A DNA stretch of 64,000 nt from Parasedimentitalea denitrificans. GTDB lineage: Bacteria; Pseudomonadota; Alphaproteobacteria; Rhodobacterales; Rhodobacteraceae. Each line of letters opens with the position of its first letter. Position 1 is the first letter of the stretch. Positions 9,294 through 19,146 of this stretch are shown here, one piece after another. The stretch covers positions 18,766-82,765 of the forward strand of contig NZ_QHLQ01000018.1 in NCBI RefSeq assembly GCF_011813015.1. The letters run 5' to 3'. The position numbers and the translations under genes are program-made. Under the pieces are notes generated by a model. It saw only the letters and a program-made list of their open reading frames with translations. It did not search any database and had not been told where the DNA came from.

Positions 9294-10039
9294 AGTTCTC
9301 TGGCCTCATCCATCAGACGGCGCATTTCATGCACCGCTGGAGTCAGACCACGAAACACAGCTTCGCCAATCAGAAAATGGCCAATGTTCAATTCGCACAC
9401 CTCGGGAAAGGCCGCGATAGGTTTAACGCAGTCATAGGTCAATCCATGGCCCGCATGCACCTCTAGCCCAAGAGAATGCGCATAGGTGGACATCTCGCGC
9501 AGGCTCTCAAACTCGGCGTCGCGTGTTTTGAAATCACCTTCGGCGTGGGCATCGCAATAGGCCCCCACGTGCAACTCGATGATATCAGCGCCAACCCGAT
9601 GCGCGGCTTCGATCTGTTTCATATCAGCGGCGACAAACAGCGATATGCGGCTACCTGCCTCACGCAGCGGCGCAATGAAATCAGCCAGCTTGTTGTGTTC
9701 ACGCGCCACTTCCAACCCGCCCTCGGTAGTGCGTTCCTCGCGCTTCTCCGGGACAATGCAAACCGCATGCGGTTTATGACGCAATGCAATCTTCTGCATC
9801 TCGTCCGTGGCTGCCATTTCAAAATTCAGCGGCAGTGTCAGCGCCTGCATCAGATTTTCAATGTCTGCGTCAACCATATGGCGGCGGTCCTCACGCAGGT
9901 GCGCGGTGATGCCATCAACACCGGCTTCTTGCGCCATTAATGCAGCCCGAACCGGGTCAGGATTAGACCCGCCCCGCGCATTGCGCAGCGTCGCGACATG
10001 ATCGATGTTCAGCCCTAATCGCAAAGAATTATCAGCCAT
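9290..10039 (-). CDS. pdxJ: Pyridoxine 5'-phosphate synthase
   Basis: The 249-residue TIM-barrel enzyme begins MADNSLRLGLNIDHVATLRNARGG, the conserved PdxJ N-terminus with the active-site histidine, and continues with AGVDGITAHLREDRRHM and VCIVPEKREERTTEGGL. It condenses 1-deoxyxylulose 5-phosphate and 3-amino-2-oxopropyl phosphate to pyridoxine 5'-phosphate, the last step of the DXP-dependent B6 route. The ATG at 10039 has AGGAC nine bases upstream; upstream starts at 10063 and 10075 lack conservation. Confidence 0.95.
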   Translation of the reverse strand: MADNSLRLGLNIDHVATLRNARGGSNPDPVRAALMAQEAGVDGITAHLREDRRHMVDADIENLMQALTLPLNFEMAATDEMQKIALRHKPHAVCIVPEKREERTTEGGLEVAREHNKLADFIAPLREAGSRISLFVAADMKQIEAAHRVGADIIELHVGAYCDAHAEGDFKTRDAEFESLREMSTYAHSLGLEVHAGHGLTYDCVKPIAAFPEVCELNIGHFLIGEAVFRGLTPAVHEMRRLMDEAREL

Positions 10040-10111
10040 AATTGCAAGTCCTAACAAGCCCATTTTCTCTGACATTAGACATCAGAGCAAAAAGAGCAAA
10101 CTGCAAAAACT

Positions 10112-10798
10112 CTACTGTACCTTGTGCGACGGGACTTTCATTGAAACTGGCGTTTTGGGGATCCCGCTTTTCACCTTTGCACGCGCCTTGATCGCCTTGA
10201 ACTTGGCTTTGATCTTAGAGCGGCGGCGCTGCTGATACACTCTGATCAACGGCACGCTAAGGACATAACAAACTGTCGCTACGACCAGACCTGGAACCAC
10301 TCCGCCGATCAAATATGGCAGGAACACCTCGTTGTAGAAAAGCTGCAATCCCTGCCAGTCAGCTTCGCGATCCGCAATCAGGGCTACCAGATTATTCCAT
10401 ATATCCTTGCTGACACCAAAAAACTTGCCAATCAGCGAGTGGTCTACCTCAGTGTCAAATTCAGTTCCCAACAACCAATGGCCGGTCTGCAGCGACGCCA
10501 CGCCAATTGGCACATAGGTCAGTGGGTTGCCAAAGAAGGTCCCACTCAGCGCGGCAAGGATATTGCCGTTGATTAAACGCGACACCAATACCGCCACAAC
10601 AAAGTGCAGCCCGTAGAACGGGGTAAAGGCGGTAAATACGCCAGCCGCAATTCCACGCGCAATTCGTTCAGGCGAATCGGGCAGCCGACGCACCCGGTGT
10701 TTCACGTAATGGAATGCCCGCGCCCATCCGCCACGTGGCCAGATGAAGTCCGCAATCACACGAATCATAGAACGTCGGTCACGGCGCCTGAATACCAA
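10112..10798 (-). CDS. DUF2062 membrane protein
   Basis: The 228-residue product has a basic N-terminus with PRGGWARAFHYVKHRVRRLPDSPERIARGIAAGVFTAFTPFYGLH, the DUF2062 signature, followed by three or four hydrophobic segments and a strongly basic tail. The start is TTG at 10798 with AGGAC eight bases before. I keep it because the residues ahead of the first ATG (10768) match the usual RRRDRRS start of this family. Function is unknown. It sits between rsh and pdxJ in this group regularly. A hydrophobic protein with a basic tail facing the cytoplasm is all that can be said. Confidence 0.82.
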   Translation of the reverse strand: MVFRRRDRRSMIRVIADFIWPRGGWARAFHYVKHRVRRLPDSPERIARGIAAGVFTAFTPFYGLHFVVAVLVSRLINGNILAALSGTFFGNPLTYVPIGVASLQTGHWLLGTEFDTEVDHSLIGKFFGVSKDIWNNLVALIADREADWQGLQLFYNEVFLPYLIGGVVPGLVVATVCYVLSVPLIRVYQQRRRSKIKAKFKAIKARAKVKSGIPKTPVSMKVPSHKVQ

Positions 10799-10843
10799 CG
10801 TTTGCGTCCTTCCAAGTTACGGCCCGACTTAGCGTTAGGGCTT

Positions 10844-12973
10844 CTAGTTTGTGCTGGTTTTTACAGGGTGATCTCGCAGCCGCTCGACTGCGGCGACATC
10901 ACTTTCTGCTTCCAACATTAGTATCAGCGAGTGCAGCTGTTCAACATCTCGTAGCTCGACATTTATCACCAAACGGTAAAAGTCTGGTTTCCGATCAATA
11001 AACTCCAAGTCCGAGATATTGGCCTTTTTCTCGCCAATCAATGTGCAAATTCGTCCCAGCACCCCGGCATCGTTGCCAATGGTTAGCCCAAGGGTAACGC
11101 CATATACCGCAGGGTGGGTACCATCATGCCAATGCACGTCCACCCATCGTTCTGGCTGGTCTTCATAATTCCCAAGATGGTCACAATCTGCGGCATGAAC
11201 CACCACACCGCGACCCCGATAAGTAATCCCGATGATTCGCTCACCCGGTAACGGCTGGCAGCAGGTCGCACGTTCAAAACTCTGCCCCGGTTCAAGACCG
11301 ATCACCGCGCGCCGCGGAGAGATTTCATCCCCCGTGTCCGGGGCCAGATCCGGATAAACCGCCTGCACAACATCATGACCGGTAATTTCAGCGGACCCAA
11401 GGCGTGCCAGCAACTCATGCGCATTGCCCAACCGCAGTGCCCGCGCGGCAGTTTCCAGAGTCTTGTCGGTGGACTTGCGTCCAACGTGCTCAAACGCCGA
11501 CCGCGCCAGTTCGCGCCCCAGCTTCACAAACCGTTCGCGGTCTGCATCCCGCAAGGCACGGCGGATGGCAGTACGCGCCTTACCTGTGGTGGCGATTTCC
11601 AGCCAACTGATCTGCGGCGTCTGCCCTTCGGCGGTGATGATGTCGACCGACTGACCATTGCGCAACCGGGTCCACAGCGGCACTCGAATGGCATCCACCT
11701 TGGCACCAACACAGGCATGGCCGATCCGAGTGTGGATCGCATAGGCATAATCAATCGGTGTCGCCCCTTTGGGCAGCTTGATCACATCGCCTTTGGGCGT
11801 AAAGCAGAACACCTGATCCGAATACATCTCCAGCTTGACCGCCTCGAGGAACTCGTCGTGGTCCTCTTCTGCATCAAACTGTTCAGTCAGCGATGCGATC
11901 CATTTGGCTGGGTCCACCGCAAACGGGTTTTGTGTCCGCACGCCATCACGATACGACCAGTGCGCAGCCACGCCGGTTTCAGCAACGTCGTGCATCTGCC
12001 GGGTACGGATCTGCACCTCGACCCGCTTGCCGTCGCGCCCAGAAACCGTGGTGTGAATCGATCGGTAGCCGTTTGTTTTTGGCTGACTGATATAATCTTT
12101 GAACCGTCCCGGCACAGCCCGCCAGCGCTGGTGAATAGCACCCAGCGTGCGATAGCTATCTTCTTCAGTGGCGGTAATGATGCGGAAACCATAGATGTCG
12201 GACAGGCGTGAAAACCCCTGATCCTTTTCCTGCATCTTCCGCCAGATCGAATAGGGTTTCTTAGCGCGACCAAACACTTCGGCTTCAATACCCGCCTTCT
12301 CTAGCTCACTGCGCATGTCGCCGGTGATCCGGTGGATCACGTCGCCGGTTTCACGTTGCAGGGTGATAAAGCGGCGGATGATCGACTGTCGGCCTTCGGG
12401 ATTCAGAACGCGAAACGCCAGATCCTCCAGCTCTTCCCGCATCCACTGCATCCCCATACGGCCCGCCAGCGGTGCATAAATGTCCATCGTCTCACGCGCT
12501 TTTTGCGCCTGCTTATCCGGACGCATCGCCTTGATGGTTCGCATGTTGTGCAACCGATCGGCCAGCTTGACCAGAATGACCCGCAGGTCCTTGGACATCG
12601 CCATGAACAGCTTACGAAAGTTTTCGGCTTGCTTGGTTTCCCGGCTGGATAGCTGCAGGTTGGTCAGCTTGGTTACACCATCGACCAGCTCAGCAACCTC
12701 TTTGCCGAACCGCTCCGAGACCTCATCGTAATTGGCCTTGGTATCTTCGATTGTGTCATGCAACAGAGCGGTGATGATGGTGGCATCATCCAGGCGCTGT
12801 TCGGACAGAATGGCCGCAACTGCAACCGGATGGGTGAAATAGGGTTCACCTGAATGTCGGAACTGCCCCGAATGCATTTCTTCGCCATAGGCGAAAGCCT
12901 CGGCGAGACGCTTTTCATTGGTCTTGGGATTGTAGTTGCGGACCAGCGCAATCAGATCTTCAGTTGCAATCAT
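10844..12973 (-). CDS. rsh: Bifunctional (p)ppGpp synthetase/hydrolase (RSH)
   Basis: The 709-residue Rel/SpoT homologue has its domains in order. The HD hydrolase comes first (HSGQFRHSGEPYFTHPVAVAAIL, then ALLHDTIEDT, so the hydrolase residues are intact). The synthetase follows (RAKKPYSIWRKMQEK, SDIYGFRII), then the TGS domain (CFTPKGDVIKLPKGATPIDYAYAIHT) and a C-terminal ACT domain (GNDAGVLGRICTLIGEKKANISDL). It makes and destroys (p)ppGpp in the stringent response. As in other alphaproteobacteria there seems to be one long bifunctional enzyme. rpoZ ends 32 bases upstream, so they may share a promoter. Confidence 0.96.
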   Translation of the reverse strand: MIATEDLIALVRNYNPKTNEKRLAEAFAYGEEMHSGQFRHSGEPYFTHPVAVAAILSEQRLDDATIITALLHDTIEDTKANYDEVSERFGKEVAELVDGVTKLTNLQLSSRETKQAENFRKLFMAMSKDLRVILVKLADRLHNMRTIKAMRPDKQAQKARETMDIYAPLAGRMGMQWMREELEDLAFRVLNPEGRQSIIRRFITLQRETGDVIHRITGDMRSELEKAGIEAEVFGRAKKPYSIWRKMQEKDQGFSRLSDIYGFRIITATEEDSYRTLGAIHQRWRAVPGRFKDYISQPKTNGYRSIHTTVSGRDGKRVEVQIRTRQMHDVAETGVAAHWSYRDGVRTQNPFAVDPAKWIASLTEQFDAEEDHDEFLEAVKLEMYSDQVFCFTPKGDVIKLPKGATPIDYAYAIHTRIGHACVGAKVDAIRVPLWTRLRNGQSVDIITAEGQTPQISWLEIATTGKARTAIRRALRDADRERFVKLGRELARSAFEHVGRKSTDKTLETAARALRLGNAHELLARLGSAEITGHDVVQAVYPDLAPDTGDEISPRRAVIGLEPGQSFERATCCQPLPGERIIGITYRGRGVVVHAADCDHLGNYEDQPERWVDVHWHDGTHPAVYGVTLGLTIGNDAGVLGRICTLIGEKKANISDLEFIDRKPDFYRLVINVELRDVEQLHSLILMLEAESDVAAVERLRDHPVKTSTN

Positions 12974-13005
12974 TTCCGGTCCGCAGCCTCAATTATGTGT
13001 GCGGC

Positions 13006-13359
13006 TTAGCCCTGTCCTTGGGCTTCCATCAGCGCACGAAGAAGTTTTTCTTCGGACATGTCATCGTCTGCCGGCTTGTCAGCCTCGCCGCCCATCAACA
13101 GAGCCATCGAATCTTCTTCGGGCTCGTCGACTTCGATCTGGCTTTGGTTGCTTTCGATCAGACGCTCACGAAGCGAATCGGCGCTTTGTGTTTCGTCAGC
13201 AATTTCACGCAGGGACACGACAGGATTCTTGTCATTGTCACGCTCAACAGTGATCGGCGCACCAGCCGCGATCTCGCGGGCACGGTGGGCAGCCAACATC
13301 ACCAGCTCAAAGCGGTTGGGAACTTTATCAACGCAGTCTTCAACCGTTACGCGGGCCAT
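13006..13359 (-). CDS. rpoZ: RNA polymerase omega subunit
   Basis: The 117-residue product begins [36 protein letters not shown], the standard omega N-terminus, with an acidic C-terminal tail. Omega helps assemble and stabilise the polymerase beta' subunit and is one of the ppGpp contact points in proteobacteria, which fits its position directly ahead of rsh. Confidence 0.96.
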   Translation of the reverse strand: MARVTVEDCVDKVPNRFELVMLAAHRAREIAAGAPITVERDNDKNPVVSLREIADETQSADSLRERLIESNQSQIEVDEPEEDSMALLMGGEADKPADDDMSEEKLLRALMEAQGQG

Positions 13360-13452
13360 TAGCGACTCTCCAAATGAGTAAGGATCCAGAAAGCTGGTAT
13401 GTAAGCCCGAATCTTTGTCTTGACAAGCGCTGAATACAACACTTTTGCCGCA

Positions 13453-14022
13453 TCACAGCGGTTGAACCTCGGCAACGGAACCTTTTGGAAGAGCTGCCAG
13501 CATTTCCATTGCCGACACCCCAAGCACCGGATGCACCCAGTTCGGCGCAATATCACATAGCGGCACCAATACAAAACCACGATCCTGCAGACGGGGATGT
13601 GGCAATATCAACTGCTTAGGAGCTTGGCGCACTTGTTCGTCTGGCGGTAGATTTTGCCAATGCTTATACGTCCTCAAATCCGGTGAAACCTGATCATCAC
13701 GCGCGATCAGATCCAGATCAAGCGTCCGCATCCCCCATCGCTGATCCCGCACCCGTGCAAACTTCGCTTCCACTTCATGTAGAATCGCCAACAGATCCGC
13801 GGACGGAATATCCGTTTTCACCTGAATTACCGCATTGACATAATCCGGCCCTGCACCGGCTGGGAAACAAGGCGTCCGAAAGAATCGGGAAAGTAACTGC
13901 ACATACAATCCACGCCGCGAAAGCTCTGCAATCGCAGCGACTAAGGTGCTTTTCGGCTCTCCAGCCGCCGATGGCAAATTTCCGCCTAGGGCAATTAACG
14001 CTTTTGACCGGAATTCGGTCAT
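13453..14022 (-). CDS. folK: HPPK: 2-amino-4-hydroxy-6-hydroxymethyldihydropteridine pyrophosphokinase
   Basis: The product is about 189 residues with ALIALGGNLPS near the start, then LLSRFFRTPCFPAGAGPDYVNAVIQVKTDIP and the signature RDQRWGMRTLDLDLIARDDQ, followed by LPHPRLQDRGFVLVPLCDIAPNWVHP. It transfers pyrophosphate from ATP to hydroxymethyl-dihydropterin in folate synthesis. I prefer the ATG at 14022, with GGGG seven bases upstream, over the ATG at 14034. rpoZ follows after 93 bases. Confidence 0.94.
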   Translation of the reverse strand: MTEFRSKALIALGGNLPSAAGEPKSTLVAAIAELSRRGLYVQLLSRFFRTPCFPAGAGPDYVNAVIQVKTDIPSADLLAILHEVEAKFARVRDQRWGMRTLDLDLIARDDQVSPDLRTYKHWQNLPPDEQVRQAPKQLILPHPRLQDRGFVLVPLCDIAPNWVHPVLGVSAMEMLAALPKGSVAEVQPL

Positions 14023-14161
14023 TTTTGACCCCATTTCATATGTTCATTCCACTTGCAGCAGGTGGTAAATAACTTACATTAGATGCATTCGCATTGTGTG
14101 ATTTAAGCATTCACTCACGGAACATACAGCACATTGCGATTTATACCGGAAGGACATTATT

Positions 14162-14734
14162 ATGTTTTACAAAGACGAACGGCTTGCGCTGTTCATCGAC
14201 GGGTCGAATCTTTATGCTGCAGCCAAGGCGCTCGGCTTTGATATCGACTACAAGTTATTGCGTCAGGAATTTATGCGCCGCGGCAAAATGCTGCGCGCAT
14301 TCTACTACACTGCGCTGCTTGAGAACGATGAATATTCGCCGATCCGACCGCTGGTAGACTGGTTGCATTACAATGGTTTTACCATGGTGACCAAACCCGC
14401 CAAGGAATACACCGATAGCATGGGCCGCCGTAAGGTTAAGGGCAACATGGATATCGAACTATCTGTGGATGCCATGGAACTGGCTCCGCGCGTTGATCAC
14501 ATTGTGCTGTTTTCCGGGGATGGGGATTTCCGGCCGCTGGTTGCCAGCTTGCAGCGTCAAGGTGTTCGCGTGTCGGTCGTGTCGACCATTCGCAGCCAAC
14601 CACCAATGATTTCGGATGAACTGCGTCGTCAAGCCGACAATTTCATCGAACTCGAAGAGCTGAAGGACGTTATTGGACGCCCTCCACGCGAAATGCCAGC
14701 TGAAGAGCGCAATGTTGCGTTTGCCGGCAAGTAA
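14162..14734 (+). CDS. NYN domain protein (LabA/DUF88 family)
   Basis: The 190-residue product begins MFYKDERLALFIDGSNLYAAAKALGFDIDY, the conserved start of NYN (PIN-like) nuclease domains, and continues with KGNMDIELSVDAMELAPRVDHIVLFSGDGDFRPLV, carrying the acidic metal-binding residues. The family includes LabA of cyanobacteria and putative RNases. It ends with EERNVAFAGK. AAGGAC lies six bases before the ATG. The gene is transcribed alone, divergent from folK and closed by a perfect terminator. An RNA target is likely but unproven. Confidence 0.87.
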   Translation: MFYKDERLALFIDGSNLYAAAKALGFDIDYKLLRQEFMRRGKMLRAFYYTALLENDEYSPIRPLVDWLHYNGFTMVTKPAKEYTDSMGRRKVKGNMDIELSVDAMELAPRVDHIVLFSGDGDFRPLVASLQRQGVRVSVVSTIRSQPPMISDELRRQADNFIELEELKDVIGRPPREMPAEERNVAFAGK

Positions 14735-14762
14735 AATTCCTCACGAATTCTGAGGTACAACC

Positions 14763-14798
14763 AAACAGGCGCCGGATGAGAATCCGGCGCCTGTTTTT
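14763..14798. terminator. Strong bidirectional terminator
   Basis: AAACAGGCGCCGGAT (14763-14777) pairs with ATCCGGCGCCTGTTT (14782-14796), a perfect 15-bp stem with a GAGA loop followed by more T. A-rich flanks make it usable by both converging genes, NYN (plus) and cytochrome c (minus). Confidence 0.93.
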
Positions 14799-14845
14799 GT
14801 TTAACTGACAATATTCTGGCTGGTGCACCCACGCAAAGTACCGCT

Positions 14846-15307
14846 TTACCCGCCAACCTGTGCGTTGATCTCATTGTGGCGTTCAATCACCTCTGGCGGC
14901 CATGTGCTTTTGATAAAGGCCAACACCGCCAGAATATCCTGCTCGCTCAGAATATCCTCATAGCCCTGCATCCGACTACGATAGCCAGACCCTACCAGGG
15001 CCTCTGTCCCTTTCAGGGTCGTCGCCAGCAACTGTGCATCGCCATGGTGCCAGGTATGGCCCGTCGCATCATGCGGAGGCGCAGGCAGATACCCTTCGGC
15101 ATCGCGTTCCCGCCAGTTTGGCTCGCCCTGCAACTGCCCCCCATGGCAGCTGGCACAATAGTCTTGATAGACCTCTGACCCGCGCGCCACTGCAGCTTCA
15201 TCCTGATACGGAAGCACCCCGGCTGCCTGTACGGCAATCCCTTGGCTCCACAACAATGCCGCAACCGCAACCGCGCCAACTGCGGCGCCAACGAAAATAA
15301 TCTTCAT
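14846..15307 (-). CDS. Class I c-type cytochrome, membrane-anchored or secreted
   Basis: The product is about 153 residues. A hydrophobic N-terminus (residues 3-20) serves as signal or anchor and is followed by one haem-binding motif, C51-A-S-C-H55. The downstream [30 protein letters not shown] segment carries the likely Met ligand and the C-terminal helix of class I cytochromes. Such small cytochromes pass electrons in the periplasm; the partner is unknown. The ATG at 15307 has AGGACC just upstream, so the longer frame from 15349 is not used. It is divergent from ispH. Confidence 0.85.
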   Translation of the reverse strand: MKIIFVGAAVGAVAVAALLWSQGIAVQAAGVLPYQDEAAVARGSEVYQDYCASCHGGQLQGEPNWRERDAEGYLPAPPHDATGHTWHHGDAQLLATTLKGTEALVGSGYRSRMQGYEDILSEQDILAVLAFIKSTWPPEVIERHNEINAQVGG

Positions 15308-15447
15308 CACTGGTCCTTTTTCACCTGTATTTCGCCCCCCCCCTGCCACCTTCCCGCGCAGGAAGCTCTAGTCACAAAATCGCGATCACCACACCCTATG
15401 GACCTGACGTCGCGAAAGCCGTACCTCTACGGCACAAGGAGACACCA

Positions 15448-16398
15448 ATGACCAAACCCGCCCTTACTTTGTACCTTGCCGCTCCACGCGGATTCTGCGC
15501 TGGTGTCGACCGCGCGATCAAGATCGTTGAAATGGCAATCGAGAAGTGGGGCGCACCTGTCTATGTGCGCCACGAAATCGTGCATAACAAATTTGTGGTG
15601 GACAGCCTACGCGACAAAGGGGCCATCTTTGTCGAAGAGCTAGAGGACTGCCCCGATGATCGTCCAGTAATATTCTCCGCCCACGGTGTACCGAAATCCG
15701 TCCCCGCCGCAGCCACACTGCGCCAGATGGTCTATGTCGATGCGACCTGCCCGCTGGTCTCCAAAGTACATATCGAAGCCCAGCGCCACGCAGCGTCCGG
15801 CTTGCAGATGATCATGATCGGCCACAAGGGTCACCCCGAAACGGTCGGCACCATGGGCCAACTTCCCGATGGTGAGGTTTTGCTAGTGGAAACGGTAGAC
15901 GATGTCGCCACTGTCGAGGTGCGCAATCCAGAGCAACTGGCTTTTGTCACCCAGACCACCCTATCGGTCGATGACACCAAGGACATCGTGGCCGCCTTAC
16001 ACACCCGGTTCCCCGCTATCATCGGGCCCCACAAGGAAGACATCTGTTATGCCACCACCAACCGCCAGCTTGCGGTCAAAGCGGTGGCCCCAAAAAGCGA
16101 TGCCCTGCTAGTGGTCGGTGCGCCAAACTCCTCGAACTCGCGACGCTTGGTTGAGGTCGGAGCCAAGGCCGGATGCAAATACTCACAACTGGTGCAGCGG
16201 GCTGAAAACATCGACTGGCGCGCCCTTGATGGCATTCGCAGCATTGCCATCACCGCCGGCGCCTCGGCCCCTGAACTGCTGGTGAACGAGGTGATCGATG
16301 CCTTCCGCAGCCGCTATGACGTCACCGTCGAAGTGGTGGAAACCGCCATAGAGGACATCGAATTCAAAGTCCCCCGTGTGCTGCGTCAACCGGCCTAG
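15448..16398 (+). CDS. ispH: 4-hydroxy-3-methylbut-2-enyl diphosphate reductase
   Basis: The 316-residue product has the three iron-sulfur cysteines in their usual contexts: [24 protein letters not shown] and [11 protein letters not shown]. Substrate-binding histidines lie in [12 protein letters not shown] and [15 protein letters not shown]. It makes IPP and DMAPP in the last step of the non-mevalonate pathway. AAGGAGA lies six bases before the ATG. A weak hairpin (CACAGGC at 16405 with GCCTGTG at 16421) follows, without a T-run. Confidence 0.97.
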   Translation: MTKPALTLYLAAPRGFCAGVDRAIKIVEMAIEKWGAPVYVRHEIVHNKFVVDSLRDKGAIFVEELEDCPDDRPVIFSAHGVPKSVPAAATLRQMVYVDATCPLVSKVHIEAQRHAASGLQMIMIGHKGHPETVGTMGQLPDGEVLLVETVDDVATVEVRNPEQLAFVTQTTLSVDDTKDIVAALHTRFPAIIGPHKEDICYATTNRQLAVKAVAPKSDALLVVGAPNSSNSRRLVEVGAKAGCKYSQLVQRAENIDWRALDGIRSIAITAGASAPELLVNEVIDAFRSRYDVTVEVVETAIEDIEFKVPRVLRQPA

Positions 16399-16487
16399 GC
16401 TCGTCACAGGCCTTTTTCAAGCCTGTGCCAAACACTCAACTTCGTGTTAGGCCTTGGGAATTGATAACCCATACCCGAGGCCATTTG

Positions 16488-17102
16488 ATGATTTCCCTGC
16501 ATTTCCTGCTGACCGCATTTGTCGTTGTTCTGGCTCCCGGAACCGGCGTTATCTACACGCTGGCGCTTGGGCTGGGTCAGGGGCGTCAGGCAGCGTTCTG
16601 GGCTGCATTGGGATGCACGGTTGGCATTATTCCGCATCTGGCAGCTGCCACCCTTGGTCTGGCCGCTGTCCTGCACAGCTCTGCTGTTCTGTTCCAAGTC
16701 GTCAAAATCGCTGGCGTCCTTTACCTGCTGTATCTTGCCTGGCAGGCGGTGAAATCCGGCGGCGCACTGGCGATCACATCAAAAACCACCACCCAGTCCG
16801 GCCTGAAAATCGCCCAGCGTGGCGCCCTAATCAACATCCTGAACCCCAAGTTGTCGATCTTCTTCCTCGCCCTGCTGCCACCGTTCCTCAGCGGCAACCC
16901 TGCATCGGCCACCATGGAAATGACCCTGCTAGGATCGGTGTTCATGGCACTAACCTTTGTTATTTTCGTAATGTACGGGTTATTCGCCGCCACTGCCCGC
17001 GACTACGTACTGGGATCGGAACGCGTACTGGCTTGGCTGAACCGGGGTTTCGCCGCCATCTTTGCCGGTCTTGCCGCCCGTCTGGCCATCGAACGCGCCT
17101 AA
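16488..17102 (+). CDS. LysE/RhtB family amino-acid exporter
   Basis: The 204-residue product has about six membrane helices and the LysE family opening: MISLHFLLTAFVVVLAPGTGVIYTLALGLGQGRQAAFWAALGCTVG. The PGxGxxY motif and GRQAAF are typical of RhtB/LeuE-like exporters of amino acids or homoserine lactone. LINILNPKLSIFFLALLP is the second conserved box. The ATG at 16488 with GAGG upstream fits; the longer frame from 16425 lacks family residues. The methyltransferase gene follows after 23 bases. Confidence 0.86.
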   Translation: MISLHFLLTAFVVVLAPGTGVIYTLALGLGQGRQAAFWAALGCTVGIIPHLAAATLGLAAVLHSSAVLFQVVKIAGVLYLLYLAWQAVKSGGALAITSKTTTQSGLKIAQRGALINILNPKLSIFFLALLPPFLSGNPASATMEMTLLGSVFMALTFVIFVMYGLFAATARDYVLGSERVLAWLNRGFAAIFAGLAARLAIERA

Positions 17103-17125
17103 CGCACTCTGCAAGTGGAACAACC

Positions 17126-17725
17126 ATGACAGACTGCGAAACCATGGAAGTCTACGCCAAGGCCGCAGAAGAATACGCGGCCAAGTTTGCCGACACGGAT
17201 GGCGAAAACCAAGACGACGACTTTGACGCCTTTCTAAACAACATCCCCGCCGATGGTCGGGTTCTTGATCTAGGCTGCGGTCCAGGGCACTGGGCCGCAC
17301 GTTTACGCGATACGGGCCGGACCGTTGATGCTATGGACGCCTCACCCGAAATGGCACAGCTCGCGAAAGACAAATTTGGCATCGACGTTCAAACAGCCCC
17401 TTTCGAAGGCCTAACAGCACAGAACCGCTATGACGGCATCTGGGCCAACTTCAGCCTGCTACATGCGCCACGTGCCGACTTCCCCAACCATCTGGCGCGC
17501 ATTCATTGTGCCCTGCGGTCTGGCGGCTGTTTATCTATCGGCATGAAAATTGGCACCGGCGAACACCGCGACCACCTAGGCCGCTTCTATGCCTACTACG
17601 GTGAACAAGAACTGCGCGATCTTTTGACCGATGCAGGGTTCACCGTAACCCGTACTAGACTTGGAAATGGCAAAGGATTGGCTGGCAGTGACGATACCTT
17701 CGTAGTAATGACCGCGCATGGCTGA
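17126..17725 (+). CDS. SAM-dependent methyltransferase (class I)
   Basis: The 199-residue product has the SAM-binding glycine motif [15 protein letters not shown] near residues 48-62, an acidic post-I residue in [10 protein letters not shown], and a [18 protein letters not shown] motif. It belongs to the Methyltransf_11/25 type. The substrate is unknown. The true start is the ATG at 17126; a much longer open frame running from 16454 in the same register is out-of-frame shadow of the exporter gene. It overlaps rnhA by eight bases. Confidence 0.82.
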   Translation: MTDCETMEVYAKAAEEYAAKFADTDGENQDDDFDAFLNNIPADGRVLDLGCGPGHWAARLRDTGRTVDAMDASPEMAQLAKDKFGIDVQTAPFEGLTAQNRYDGIWANFSLLHAPRADFPNHLARIHCALRSGGCLSIGMKIGTGEHRDHLGRFYAYYGEQELRDLLTDAGFTVTRTRLGNGKGLAGSDDTFVVMTAHG

Positions 17726-18188
17726 CTTATATGCATATACCGACGGAGCATGCTCCGGTAATCCCGGTCCCGGTGGATGGGGCGTGCTGCTGCGCGCCCT
17801 CGATGATGACGGCAAAATTGCCAAAGAGCGTGAGCTGAAAGGCGGCGAGCCCGACACCACCAACAACCGGATGGAGCTACTGGCTGCGATCAATGCGCTA
17901 GAGTGTCTAAGCCACCCCTCGACCCTGACCGTAGTGACCGATTCCGCCTACGTGAAAAACGGTGTCACCGGCTGGATCTTCGGCTGGAAGAAAAACGGTT
18001 GGAAGACCTCTGCCAGGAAACCGGTCAAGAATGTCGATCTGTGGAAGCGCATTGACGAAGCACAGCTGCGCCATCAGGTGACATGGAAGTGGATCAAGGG
18101 TCACGCCGGCCACGAAGAGAACGAGCGCGCTGACGAACTGGCCCGGGCAGGTATGGAACCGTTCAAGCCCAAGAAATCCAAATCGTGA
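17718..18188 (+). CDS. rnhA: Ribonuclease HI
   Basis: The 156-residue product begins with [23 protein letters not shown] (first catalytic Asp) and has the [18 protein letters not shown] glutamate, [26 protein letters not shown] with the second Asp and basic protrusion, and [11 protein letters not shown] with the last Asp. It cuts the RNA strand of RNA-DNA hybrids. It overlaps the methyltransferase gene and is followed by a UPF0126 gene after 22 bases. Confidence 0.96.
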   Translation: MADLYAYTDGACSGNPGPGGWGVLLRALDDDGKIAKERELKGGEPDTTNNRMELLAAINALECLSHPSTLTVVTDSAYVKNGVTGWIFGWKKNGWKTSARKPVKNVDLWKRIDEAQLRHQVTWKWIKGHAGHEENERADELARAGMEPFKPKKSKS

Positions 18189-18210
18189 AACCACGAAGGG
18201 GCAGACTGTC

Positions 18211-18852
18211 ATGAGCCTTCTGTCCCTGCTGGATTACGCGTCCGTCTTGGTCTTTGCCCTAACCGGAGCGCTGGTCGCCAGTCGCGCCCAGCTGGATATC
18301 GTCGGATTTGCCTTTGTCGCCTGCCTGACCGCCGTCGGCGGCGGCACCATCCGAGATCTGCTGCTGGACCGGCACCCGGTGTTCTGGGTGGGCGAACCAA
18401 CCTACATTCTGCTCGCTACCGGCGCTGCGGTGCTTGTCTTTTTCACAGCTCACCGCGTTGAAAGCCGCCAGACGTTGCTGATCTGGTTGGATAGCTTTGC
18501 CCTCGCCATAGCTGTATCCGCCGGTACAGGCGCTGCATTGGAGTTGGACAAATCACCCGTCATTGTGGTCCTGATGGGAATGGCCACCGGCTCGCTTGGC
18601 GGGCTGATGCGCGATGTGGTTTGTAACGAGGTCCCGCTAGTGCTGAAACAGGGCGAACTATACATCACCTGCGCCATGGCCGGAGCGATAACCGCGGTAG
18701 GAATAGAAGCATTAGGCATCGCCGAGGACTTCGGCCTGCACGACCTCACCGCTCTGATCGCATGCGCCATTGTCTGCTGGGCATTGCGGGCTGGATCAAT
18801 CCTGTTTGGCTGGCACTTGCCCGTCTACAAAAGCCGTCCGCCAAAAAACTAG
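18211..18852 (+). CDS. TRIC/UPF0126 family cation channel protein
   Basis: The 213-residue product has about seven membrane segments in two similar halves. The diagnostic glycine-rich motifs are TAVGGGTIRDLLL near residue 47 and ATGSLGGLMRDVVCNEVPLVL near residue 130. This duplication is the TRIC (YicG, UPF0126) fold, trimeric monovalent cation channels of the inner membrane. The physiological role in bacteria is not settled. It is probably co-transcribed with rnhA. Confidence 0.85.
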   Translation: MSLLSLLDYASVLVFALTGALVASRAQLDIVGFAFVACLTAVGGGTIRDLLLDRHPVFWVGEPTYILLATGAAVLVFFTAHRVESRQTLLIWLDSFALAIAVSAGTGAALELDKSPVIVVLMGMATGSLGGLMRDVVCNEVPLVLKQGELYITCAMAGAITAVGIEALGIAEDFGLHDLTALIACAIVCWALRAGSILFGWHLPVYKSRPPKN

Positions 18853-18900
18853 GGCTGCGCTTAACCTATCAGCCGGGCAACCGGTTTAAAAAGGCTCTGC

Positions 18901-19146
18901 CTACTTTTGAAAATAATTCTGCCACAACCAGATCAGCAGCAGCGCCCCCAGCACCGCACCAACAAACCCGGCCAGCATCCCCATCACTGTCAGCAGGAAC
19001 CGCAACACCAGCCCGCCAATCAGTGCCCCGGCCATGCCGATGACCACCGTGGTCACCACATTCGCTTCGATTTTCATCAACCGCGTCGCCAGAAATCCAG
19101 CCGCAGCACCGATGATAATAAGCGCTATAATTGGCATATCCGTCAC
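18901..19146 (-). CDS. GlsB/YeaQ/YmgE-like small membrane protein
   Basis: The 81-residue product has three hydrophobic stretches with many glycines: PIIALIIIGAAAGFLATRLM, TTVVIGMAGALIGGLV and GFVGAVLGALLLIWLWQNYF. This layout is that of the transglycosylase-associated GlsB/YeaQ/YmgE stress family. The gene overlaps the next upstream small membrane gene by four bases and closes the def-fmt operon. Function is unknown. Confidence 0.7.
   Translation of the reverse strand: MTDMPIIALIIIGAAAGFLATRLMKIEANVVTTVVIGMAGALIGGLVLRFLLTVMGMLAGFVGAVLGALLLIWLWQNYFQK

Noticed and set aside
11375..12211. A 278-codon plus-strand frame inside rsh
   Set aside because: It is antisense to a fully supported rsh gene and its residues have no family pattern; long antisense frames are common in GC-rich genes.
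16454..17125. N-terminal extension of the methyltransferase reading frame
   Set aside because: It is an out-of-frame reading of the LysE-type exporter gene; the methyltransferase has its own ATG at 17126.
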